NCBI GenBank assembly: GCA_900540455.1
Contig: UQGD01000006.1
Location: 1 to 64,000 of the forward strand
From: an uncultured Faecalibacterium sp.
GTDB taxonomy: Bacteria; Bacillota; Clostridia; Oscillospirales; Ruminococcaceae
Direction of reading: 5' to 3'
DNA: 64,000 nucleotides
The first letter of the stretch is position 1; every line of letters begins with the position of its first letter. The notes below the pieces were generated by a model. That model saw nothing but the letters and a program-made list of their open reading frames with translations, searched no databases and had not been told where the DNA came from. Of this stretch, positions 57,331 to 64,000 are shown piece by piece. A program made the position numbers and the translations under genes.

Positions 57331-57351
57331 AAAACGCCGGAAAGGCGTTTT
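57331..57351 (-). terminator. Hairpin behind coaD
   Basis: AAAACGCC / GGCGTTTT perfect arms with a 5-nt loop, 2 bp after the coaD stop; followed on the minus strand by GATAAAAA, so possibly leaky. Confidence 0.55.
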
Positions 57352-57352
57352 C

Positions 57353-57859
57353 TCATAGATCGGGGTCTGTCTGCTGCTGGAGCTGTGCAAATTTCTCGTG
57401 CACAGCCTTTTCCACATTGGGGGTGACGAACTTGGAGATATCGCTGCCGTAGCGGGCAGCCTCCTTGACCACCGTGGAGGACAGATAACTCCACTTGATG
57501 CTGGTGGCCAGAAACATCGTCTCGATACCGGGCATCAGTGCGTGATTGGTCTGCGCAAGCTGGATCTCGTTTTCAAAATCCGTCACAGCCCGCAGGCCCC
57601 GCACCATCACGGAAGCACGGCGTTTTTTGGCAAAATCCACGGTCAGCCCATCAAAGCTTTCCACCGTAACATTGGGCAGCCCCTGGCAGCACTCCCGCAG
57701 CATCTCCACCCGCTCCTCTACGGTAAACAGCGGATGCTTTGAGCTGTTGATCAGCACAGCCACGATCAGCTTTTCGTGGATCTTGGCGGCCCGCTTGATG
57801 ATATCCAGGTGACCTTTGGTCACCGGGTCAAAGGAGCCGGGGTAAATTGCAATCGGCAT
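57353..57859 (-). CDS. coaD: Phosphopantetheine adenylyltransferase
   Basis: A 168-residue enzyme with the YPGSFDPVTKGHLDII nucleotidyltransferase motif (residues 5-20), VRGLRAVTDFENEIQLAQTN near 89-108 and SSTVVKEAARYG near 128. It makes dephospho-CoA, the penultimate CoA step, placed logically ahead of CoA-dependent butyrate genes. The roughly 470 bp upstream, to the but start, hold no recognisable gene. Confidence 0.96.
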   Translation of the reverse strand: MPIAIYPGSFDPVTKGHLDIIKRAAKIHEKLIVAVLINSSKHPLFTVEERVEMLRECCQGLPNVTVESFDGLTVDFAKKRRASVMVRGLRAVTDFENEIQLAQTNHALMPGIETMFLATSIKWSYLSSTVVKEAARYGSDISKFVTPNVEKAVHEKFAQLQQQTDPDL

Positions 57860-58327
57860 TCTAAAATCTCCCTTTCACACCGGGGGTTCGGTAGGGCCGG
57901 GCCGCAGGGTCTCGCGCTATCGTTAATTTTTAGACAATCCCTTGTGGGGATGTGCCCTGTTCCCTGCAACACTATAAGTAAACCACATCGTCAAAATTTT
58001 ATCAAGTCCTTTTCTTGAAATTCTTCTCTTGTATGTGCCAAACAATCCCAACGAATTTCTGCTGTTTTTGTCCATTCTGCTAATCACGGAGTTTTTACAG
58101 TTCAAAGCCTTGATTCTATACATTGTTAATGTTATAACTAAGTTAATGTCGGCCCATCCGGCAGTCCCGGGTCTTTTTTGTATGGACATAGCTTACCATA
58201 AAGATGTGTGTAAGGTATGTTGGCCTTGCAAAGCTTATGCAAAGGTCCAGCAAAGATTTGCCTGGCTTTGGCAGAAAACCGAGAGTTTACAATTCTTCTA
58301 TATTATTATTGGAGAGGATGGTTTATA

Positions 58328-59674
58328 ATGGACTTCAAGGCACTGTATGCAGACAAGCAGATGACCGCAGCCCAAGCTGCCGCCCTGGTGCAGAGCGGCG
58401 ATTGGGTGGACTACGGCTGGACCGCCAACACCCCTGTGGCGGTGGATGCAGCCCTGGCCCAGCGCCTGCCCCAGCTGGAAGGGGTCAATTTCCATGGCGG
58501 CATCCTGATGTGGGTGCCCGAGATCTTCCAGATCCCGGACCCTGCTGCCCATATGACCTGGAACAGCTGGCACATGAGCGGCATTGAGCGCAAAGCCATT
58601 GCACAGGGGTTTGCGTTCTACTGCCCCATCCGCTACTCGGAGCTGCCCCGTTATTACCGGGAAAGCCCGGACCCCGTAGATGTGGCGGTGTTCCAGGTAG
58701 CCCCCATGGACGCCCACGGTTACTTCAACTTTGGACCCAGCGCCTCTCATCTGGGGGCCGTGTGTGAAAAGGCCCGCAAGATCATTGTGGAGGTCAACAC
58801 CAACATGCCCCGCTGCCTGGGCGGCAGCGAAAACAGCGTCCACATCTCGCAGGTAACGGGTATCGTGGAGGGCGATAACCCCCCCATCGGCCAGATGGCC
58901 GCTCCCGGTGCCGCAACAGAGGTGGATCTGAAGGTGGCAAACCTTGTGGTGCCCCAGATCCCGGACGGCGCCTGCCTGCAGCTGGGCATCGGTGGGATGC
59001 CCAACGCCATTGGCGGGCTGATCGCTCAGAGCGACCTGAAAGACCTGGGTGTACACACAGAGATGTATGTGGATGCCTTTGTGGACATTGCCCGTGCAGG
59101 CAAGATCAACGGCAGCCGCAAACAGCTGGACAAGGGCCGCCAGGTGTACGCCTTTGGCGCCGGCACCCAAAAACTGTACGATTACCTGAACGACAACCCG
59201 GAGTGCATGTCTGCTTCGGTGGAGTACACCAACGACATCCGCACCATTGCTGCGCTGGATAATTTCATCTCCATCAACAATGCGGTGGACGTGGATCTGT
59301 TTGGACAGGTAAATGCAGAGAGCGCTGGTGTCAAGCACATCTCGGGCGCAGGCGGACAGCTGGACTTTGTGCTGGGCGCCTATCTGTCCCACGGGGGCAA
59401 AAGCTTCATCTGCCTGTCCTCCACTTTCATGAACAAAAAGACCGGCAAACTGGAGAGCCGTATCCGTCCCACCCTGGTGAACGGCAGCATTGTGACCGAT
59501 ACCCGCGCCAATGTTCACTATCTTTGCACCGAATATGGCTGCGTCAACCTGAAGGGTCTGTCCACCTGGCAGAAGGCCGAGGCCCTGATCAGCGTTGCTC
59601 ACCCGGATTTCCGGGAGGAGCTGATCGCTCAGGCAGAGCAGCTGCACATCTGGCGCAGAAGCAACAAACGTTAA
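58328..59674 (+). CDS. but: Butyryl-CoA:acetate CoA-transferase
   Basis: A 448-residue class I CoA-transferase. ELPRYYRESPDPVDVAVFQVAPMDAHGYFNFGPSASHLGA near 96-137, GACLQLGIGGMPNAIGGLIAQSDLKDLGVHTEMYVD near 215-250, and the SVEYTNDIRTIAALDNFISINNAVDVDLFGQVNAESAG region near 297-335 match the Faecalibacterium/Roseburia enzyme I know. It moves CoA from butyryl-CoA to acetate, releasing butyrate, the last pathway step. ATG 58328 follows TGGAGAGG. It is divergent from coaD and thl, with its own promoter region. Confidence 0.94.
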   Translation: MDFKALYADKQMTAAQAAALVQSGDWVDYGWTANTPVAVDAALAQRLPQLEGVNFHGGILMWVPEIFQIPDPAAHMTWNSWHMSGIERKAIAQGFAFYCPIRYSELPRYYRESPDPVDVAVFQVAPMDAHGYFNFGPSASHLGAVCEKARKIIVEVNTNMPRCLGGSENSVHISQVTGIVEGDNPPIGQMAAPGAATEVDLKVANLVVPQIPDGACLQLGIGGMPNAIGGLIAQSDLKDLGVHTEMYVDAFVDIARAGKINGSRKQLDKGRQVYAFGAGTQKLYDYLNDNPECMSASVEYTNDIRTIAALDNFISINNAVDVDLFGQVNAESAGVKHISGAGGQLDFVLGAYLSHGGKSFICLSSTFMNKKTGKLESRIRPTLVNGSIVTDTRANVHYLCTEYGCVNLKGLSTWQKAEALISVAHPDFREELIAQAEQLHIWRRSNKR

Positions 59675-59716
59675 AAGCACCCGCCGACGCGCCAGGCTGG
59701 CGGGCACGGAGGAGCC

Positions 59717-60988
59717 ATGATCGACAAAAAGCCACACATCAAACCCTATCTGTATGGGATGCTGGCTGGGTTTGGAGCCATCAGCCTGAGCATTGCCTTC
59801 TTCTTCCTGATCTACCGTTTCCAAGGTTTTGGGGACGCGATCTCGGTGCTGACCGGCATCCTGATGCCGTTCATCTACGGCGCAGTGATCGCCTACCTGC
59901 TCAAGCCGGTGTGCAACACCGTTGAAAATTTCCTGCGGCGCAGCTTCCCAGAGAAAGCCCACAAAGCGGTGGAACCGGTCGCGATTTTGCTGACCATGCT
60001 GTTTGGGGTGCTGCTCGTCTATGCACTGCTGATGATGATCATCCCGCAGCTGATCACCAGCGTCACCACTCTGTACTATACCGCCCAGCGCAACATCAAC
60101 CGGTTTGTGGCCTGGATCTCCACCCAGGAGTTTTTTGAGGAGAACCACGATCTTTTACTGATGATCGAATCCGCTTACGACAGCATCTCCCTGAACCTGG
60201 ACACCTGGATCAAGACCACCCTGGTCCCCTCGATGCAGAACATCGTCTCCGGCGTGGGCAGCGGCGTGATCAGCGTGGTGAACACCTTGAAAAACCTGCT
60301 GATCGGCATCATCGTGGCGGTCTATCTGCTGGCCAGCCGCAAGCGGTTTGCACAGCAGGCCAAGATGATCCTGTACAGTGCAGTCCCCAACCCTTGGGCA
60401 CAGCGCATCCTGGATGAGGTAAAATACGCAGACCGGATGTTCGGCGGTTTTATCAACGGCAAGATCCTGGACTCGGCCATTATTGGCGTGCTTTGCTATA
60501 TCGTCTGCCTGATCGTCCGGTTCCCCAGCGCTCTGCTGGTGTCGGTGATCATCGGTGTCACCAACGTGATTCCCTTCTTCGGGCCTTTTATCGGCGCCAT
60601 TCCTGCCACGCTGCTGATCCTGATCCAGGACCCCATCAAAGCCATCTGGTTCGTTTTGTTCGTCTTTATCCTCCAGCAGCTGGACGGCAATGTGATCGGA
60701 CCCAAGATCCTGGGCAACTCCACCGGACTCTCCAGCTTCTGGGTGCTGTTTGCCATTCTGCTGTTTGGCGGCCTGTGGGGTTTTGTGGGCATGATCGTAG
60801 GCGTGCCGCTGTTTGCCGTGATCTACGATGTAGTAAAAAAGCTGGTGTTGTTTGGCCTGCGCCGCAACGGACAGACGCAGATGTACGACGCCTACCACGA
60901 CGCCTTTGGAGAATCCTGCGAGGGAACGCCCCCTTGTCCCCCAGACAGTCCTGCAGCACCTGAAGTGCAGCCGGAACAGGCGGAATAA
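59717..60988 (+). CDS. AI-2E-family transporter (PerM/YdiK-like)
   Basis: A 423-residue membrane protein with about eight hydrophobic segments, including the start FGAISLSIAFFFLIYRF and LTGILMPFIYGAVIAYLLKPVCN. The family core is SALLVSVIIGVTNVIPFFGPFIGAIPATLLILIQDP near 260-300, then GNVIGPKILGNSTGLSSFWVLFAILLFGGLWGFVGMIVGVPLFA. Family members export AI-2 or act as cation/H+ antiporters; the role here is open. It follows but by 42 bp and may be cotranscribed. A GGAGG site precedes ATG. Confidence 0.9.
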   Translation: MIDKKPHIKPYLYGMLAGFGAISLSIAFFFLIYRFQGFGDAISVLTGILMPFIYGAVIAYLLKPVCNTVENFLRRSFPEKAHKAVEPVAILLTMLFGVLLVYALLMMIIPQLITSVTTLYYTAQRNINRFVAWISTQEFFEENHDLLLMIESAYDSISLNLDTWIKTTLVPSMQNIVSGVGSGVISVVNTLKNLLIGIIVAVYLLASRKRFAQQAKMILYSAVPNPWAQRILDEVKYADRMFGGFINGKILDSAIIGVLCYIVCLIVRFPSALLVSVIIGVTNVIPFFGPFIGAIPATLLILIQDPIKAIWFVLFVFILQQLDGNVIGPKILGNSTGLSSFWVLFAILLFGGLWGFVGMIVGVPLFAVIYDVVKKLVLFGLRRNGQTQMYDAYHDAFGESCEGTPPCPPDSPAAPEVQPEQAE

Positions 60989-61010
60989 GCGCCTCTCCCA
61001 CACACATTTC

Positions 61011-61045
61011 GTTGGCCTATGCATTGCGCATAGGCCAACTTTTTT
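61011..61045 (+). terminator. Intrinsic terminator
   Basis: Perfect 12-bp arms GTTGGCCTATGC / GCATAGGCCAAC followed by TTTTTT; ends but and the transporter gene. Confidence 0.92.
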
Positions 61046-61055
61046 ATGCCCAAAC

Positions 61056-61085
61056 AAAAAGGACGCGATGCTTTGCATCGCGTCC
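61056..61085 (-). terminator. Terminator of the secreted-protein gene
   Basis: Perfect 11-bp arms GGACGCGATGC / GCATCGCGTCC with a TTT loop and a T-run on the minus strand. Confidence 0.9.
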
Positions 61086-61105
61086 AAAAATCCGCTCCCG
61101 GCTGG

Positions 61106-61657
61106 TCAGCTGTTTTGAGCCACCATGTGGATCAGAGCAGCGCCCTTTTCCATGGGAACCCGGTAAGACGTATAGTAACGGCCGGCATCTGCGGCCAGCT
61201 TCGTCTCCGTGCCGTCCTCTGCCACCAGATACAGGTCGTAGCCCTGCACCGCCTCGTTGGCAATGCGGACCCGCGGGTCGATCTCATCCATTGCGCCCTG
61301 CCCGCTGAGGCAGGTGACCGTCATCATCTTTTCCCCATTGTCCAGGGTCCCCGTATAAACGTAGAGCTGTCCGTAGGCCGAAAAGCTGTCCGTGATCTCC
61401 GTCATCACTGCCTTATCGTTCACCTTGCCGCACTCTGCGCAGAAATCGTAGCTCTTGACCGTGCCATCCGGTGCTGTATAGTTTGCCGTTACCACCGCAT
61501 TATCGCAATGGCCGCCATCGTACAGGCCGCAGGTGCTGGCCTTATAGCCGGTGATCCGGTAGGGAGATGCCTCCGCTGCAAAGCTGGCCAGTGCGCCGCC
61601 GGTCATCACACACGCCGACAGAGTAACCATTGCAACCGCTTTCATGATCTTTTTCAT
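61106..61657 (-). CDS. Secreted hypothetical protein
   Basis: A 183-residue protein with an N-terminal signal peptide (KKIMKAVAMVTLSACVMTGGALASFAAEA, cleavage likely after AFAA-type ASFAA). The mature part has four cysteines in two pairs (TCGLYDGGHC and FCAEC), suggesting disulfides or metal, and a beta-rich pattern. No family recognised. ATG 61657 follows AAAGGCGG. Monocistronic. The 61690-62148 stretch upstream holds only terminators and no further gene. Confidence 0.7.
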   Translation of the reverse strand: MKKIMKAVAMVTLSACVMTGGALASFAAEASPYRITGYKASTCGLYDGGHCDNAVVTANYTAPDGTVKSYDFCAECGKVNDKAVMTEITDSFSAYGQLYVYTGTLDNGEKMMTVTCLSGQGAMDEIDPRVRIANEAVQGYDLYLVAEDGTETKLAADAGRYYTSYRVPMEKGAALIHMVAQNS

Positions 61658-62017
61658 AGTAACCGCCTTTCTTCCTTTGATCGCTCCAACGATCAAGGAA
61701 CCTGTTCTAAATTCCGCAGCCGGGTCTGAAAAGAAGCGCAGGCGCCCCTTCCGTGCTTGCTTCGGTACCTGTATTGTAGCAGCACAGCCTTGTGCCCCGC
61801 TGAAGATAGGATGAATTTCAGCTTAAATCTCTGCCCTTTGGCAGAGAACAGGGGGCTTTTGCTGCCCGGCCGAGGACGTCACTGGCGCGGGGAGTTTTGC
61901 ATCACCCTGTTATCTTTTTATACGGCATAGCCGCAGGCGCTCCTGCAAAAAAGCGGAATATTTTTGCAAAATTTTCCCGATGTTTAGCCCCCCTGACCAA
62001 ATACAGGCATAAAAACA

Positions 62018-62054
62018 CCCGCACGCTCTGCAAAGGGAACGTGCGGGCTTTTTT
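62018..62054. terminator. Orphan hairpin terminator
   Basis: CCCGCACG / CGTGCGGG arms with flanking A- and T-runs. No gene is visible directly upstream on the plus strand; it may back up the tRNA-Ala terminator. Confidence 0.5.
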
Positions 62055-62092
62055 GTTATGTGTTACGCAAGACGTGGATGTTCGCAAAATAA

Positions 62093-62138
62093 AACGAACA
62101 CACTGCCGACCGTTTGAATGGTGACACTGTGTTCGTTT
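62093..62138 (-). terminator. Terminator of tRNA-Ala
   Basis: ACGAACACA / TGTGTTCGT arms extended by an imperfect CACTG/CAGTG dyad, T-rich on the minus strand, 10 bp after the tRNA. Confidence 0.7.
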
Positions 62139-62148
62139 TGCATTTGAT

Positions 62149-62224
<76 letters not shown>

Positions 62225-62331
62225 ATAAGCTGGTTTTTGTTTGCCGCACCCTGGCGACGTTGATTATTATACCAGCCCACAGCAGGATTGTCAACACTTT
62301 CAGACAAGTTTTTTGAAGAAATCCTTCCCTC

Positions 62332-63108
62332 TTACAAAACGACGCTCTGTCCTGTAGACAGATAATGGAGACGGTGCATATAAGGCCGCATAAACTCATA
62401 CTGCGCACAGCCGGTACAGTGGCAGGTATAAAACTCCGTGTCCATCCCATCCAGCTGGCGGGCGTACCCGGCCAGGGTATCATCCAGCGGCAGGCCGGAG
62501 AAGTGGAATCCACCCACCAGCACATCCGGCTGGAACCACTGGGCGATATCCAGCACACCTTTGTGAGAGCAGCCGCTGATCAGCACTCGTTTTCCCTCTT
62601 CCTCGATCAAAAGGTACTGCTCATGGCGGAAATCCTCCGGCAAAAGAGCGCCTTCCTGCACCATAGTCAGGCCAAAACTGCCCAGATCCCATTGTTTTGT
62701 GCGATCATTGCAGGAATACAGGGTCAGCCCAGGGGCGATCGTCTGCTGGTCTGCCACAAAATGCAGCCGGTCGCACCCCTGCAGAGCCGGGTCCAAGCCG
62801 ATATACCGTTCGGCACCGTGGTAATGGGGCTGGAATGCGTAGCGGCTCAGATAGACCGGCGCTGTCTTATTCAGCTCCAAAAAGTGCGTCAGTCCGCCGC
62901 CATGGTCGTAATGTCCGTGGGACAGCACCGCCAGATCCACCTTAGCCAGGTCAAGCCCCAGTGCCTGGGCATTTTGGGCAAACAAGCCGCTCTGCCCCAT
63001 ATCAAACAGCAGGGTCTTGCCTGCCGCCTCGATGTACAGCGAAAGTCCATGCTCCTTGCCCAAACGAGGGTCCGCAGTAGTATTTTCCACTAAAGATGTG
63101 ATCTTCAT
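62332..63108 (-). CDS. MBL-fold metallo-hydrolase (MJ0301/DHPPS-like)
   Basis: A 258-residue metallo-beta-lactamase-fold enzyme. LSHGHYDHGGGL at 62-73 is the H-x-H-x-D-H motif, GCSHKGVLDI near 178 and YTCHCTGCAQYEFMRPYM near 227-244 supply later ligands. The order and the CHCTG motif match the 7,8-dihydropterin-6-methyl-4-(beta-D-ribofuranosyl)-aminobenzene-5'-phosphate synthase-like group. The physiological substrate in bacteria is unknown. ATG 63108 follows AGGAGG. Monocistronic. Confidence 0.87.
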   Translation of the reverse strand: MKITSLVENTTADPRLGKEHGLSLYIEAAGKTLLFDMGQSGLFAQNAQALGLDLAKVDLAVLSHGHYDHGGGLTHFLELNKTAPVYLSRYAFQPHYHGAERYIGLDPALQGCDRLHFVADQQTIAPGLTLYSCNDRTKQWDLGSFGLTMVQEGALLPEDFRHEQYLLIEEEGKRVLISGCSHKGVLDIAQWFQPDVLVGGFHFSGLPLDDTLAGYARQLDGMDTEFYTCHCTGCAQYEFMRPYMHRLHYLSTGQSVVL

Positions 63109-63212
63109 GGTCGGCCTCCTCCTTCTGTCTGCACCCGGCAGACGCTGCGCCGGGAAATCCTTTTGTTTTCAGTATGGTCTGCCCGGCTGCTTTTGTCAAG
63201 GCGCAAAAGACG

Positions 63213-63242
63213 AAAGCACCTGCAGATCCTGCAGGTGCTTTT
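63213..63242. terminator. Bidirectional terminator
   Basis: AAAGCACCTGCAG / CTGCAGGTGCTTT perfect arms, 3-nt loop, T-run on the plus strand and A-rich upstream. Confidence 0.75.
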
Positions 63243-63316
63243 GCCTTTTACGAGAAGGGAGGAGAATTGCGGAAACAAGATAAATCAGAGCGAGGAGAGC
63301 TTCCCTCCCCTACAGG

Positions 63317-64000
63317 TCAGATCACATGATACTCCTGCAGCAGCTTTTCTACGTCGGTATTATGGATCTTCTCCAGCACCTTTTTCAGCGCCAGCTTTTC
63401 TGCAAAGCCCAGGTGCATCTCGGTGAGGGGCTTGCCGTCCCGCAGGCGGATGGTGGCATTCAGCAGATCCCGGATATCATAGGTACTGCCCCACACTTCC
63501 GGCACGCCGCGGTCAATGTTCAGCAGGGTGTAAACGGCTTCCATACCGGTGCGCATCGAATACTCGGTTGTAAAAATGGTGTCCCGTGCGGTCTCGGCAA
63601 ACTGACCGATAAAGGCAAAGTTGACCGCCCCTTCCGGCACGATCTTCGGCCGGTCGGTATCGGTGCGCGGCATAAAGAAGGCGTCGATGTAAGGCATCAT
63701 GACCGGCACGGTGTTGGAACTGTGCTCTGCCAGGTCCTCGATCTCGGATTCCGGCACACCCAGATGATACAGCCACTCCATGCAGATCTCCTTGCCGGTG
63801 CACTCCCGCATAGGCTTTTTGATGTAGTTGCCGGGCTTATCGGTAAACAGCGAGTAGACCCATACCAGGCAATGGCCCCGGGGCTGATCCCGGAACTGCG
63901 GCTGCCGATTGATGGTCCAACTCATCAGCCAGCCAGAGTCCTTGACGGTAACGATGCCGCCGGTGACCACACCGCCGCTGAAGGGATCCCGCTTGCAGAT
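63317..64000 (-). CDS. ohyA: Oleate hydratase, C-terminal part
   Basis: The 3' 228 codons of a gene that continues past the window edge. Segments DPFSGGVVTGGIVTVKDSGW, LMSWTINRQPQF, VWVYSLFTDKPGNY, KEICMEWLYHLGVP and FAFIGQFAETARDTIFTTEYSMRTGMEAVYTLLNIDRGVPEVWGS are characteristic of FAD-dependent fatty-acid hydratases (MCRA/OhyA). The enzyme adds water to the cis-9 double bond of oleate, giving 10-hydroxystearate, and detoxifies unsaturated fatty acids in gut bacteria. The N-terminal FAD motif is outside the window. Confidence 0.95.
   Translation of the reverse strand: MCKRDPFSGGVVTGGIVTVKDSGWLMSWTINRQPQFRDQPRGHCLVWVYSLFTDKPGNYIKKPMRECTGKEICMEWLYHLGVPESEIEDLAEHSSNTVPVMMPYIDAFFMPRTDTDRPKIVPEGAVNFAFIGQFAETARDTIFTTEYSMRTGMEAVYTLLNIDRGVPEVWGSTYDIRDLLNATIRLRDGKPLTEMHLGFAEKLALKKVLEKIHNTDVEKLLQEYHVI

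Overview
The window looks like chromosome of a gut butyrate-producing Firmicute of the Oscillospiraceae/Ruminococcaceae type (Faecalibacterium, Gemmiger or Subdoligranulum relatives). The evidence is a complete acetyl-CoA to butyryl-CoA cluster (thl-crt-hbd-bcd-etfB-etfA), a separate butyryl-CoA:acetate CoA-transferase, a SCIFF peptide with its radical SAM maturase, a split glutamate synthase, type III glutamine synthetase, and consensus TTGACA-17-TATAAT promoters. Taxonomy is inferred from gene content only.

Layout. 1-3.2 kb: a DUF4261 gene, an AAC(3)-type acetyltransferase and a HAD phosphatase. 3.2-15 kb: a patchwork of mobile DNA. It holds a broken XRE regulator, a PadR-MATE-PadR-YjdF efflux module, a serine recombinase reading into a truncated KTR gene, a Tn916-like sigma/HTH pair with a Vat-like acetyltransferase, an Ntn-hydrolase, a frameshifted CD3324-family gene, an oriT-like hairpin, and a Fic/unknown/DUF2188 cassette next to tRNA-Leu. 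The cassette is bracketed by two diverged copies of a short coding remnant. 15.3-26.8 kb: nitrogen assimilation (pyrG, three-gene glutamate synthase, glnA, an ANTAR antiterminator, an amidotransferase remnant, asnA, glnN). 26.9-30.3 kb: a cobT-cobQ fusion with local frameshifts and a decayed serine recombinase beside tRNA-Pro. 30.5-50.5 kb: housekeeping genes (uvrBA, RluA, GT4, PLP decarboxylase, SCIFF system, tRNA-Gln, 5'-nucleotidase, c-di-AMP receptor, rnr, secG, class B PBP). 50.5-59.7 kb: butyrate genes and coaD. 59.7-64 kb: AI-2E-type transporter, a secreted protein, tRNA-Ala, an MBL-fold enzyme and the 3' part of oleate hydratase.

The most interesting signal is a shared RNA element. 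Four promoter-proximal leaders (before pyrG, gltS, glnA and the asnA-glnN operon) each contain a 4-5 bp stem closed by a hexaloop of the form A-A-[A/G]-G-G-C. In each, the loop and the 3' stem double as the 5' arm of an intrinsic terminator. This is the ANTAR antitermination signature (A1 and G4 of the hexaloop). An ANTAR protein gene lies in the middle of the set, directly behind glnA. So CTP synthesis, glutamate synthase, two glutamine synthetases and asparagine synthesis appear to be switched together by RNA antitermination, with one hairpin per leader rather than the described tandem pair.

Several genes are visibly damaged or fused: XRE, KTR, CD3324, the recombinase at tRNA-Pro, a sugar-amidotransferase/HisH chimera and CobT/CobQ. 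The 3-30 kb part has therefore been repeatedly rearranged. Some single-base events could be sequencing or assembly errors.
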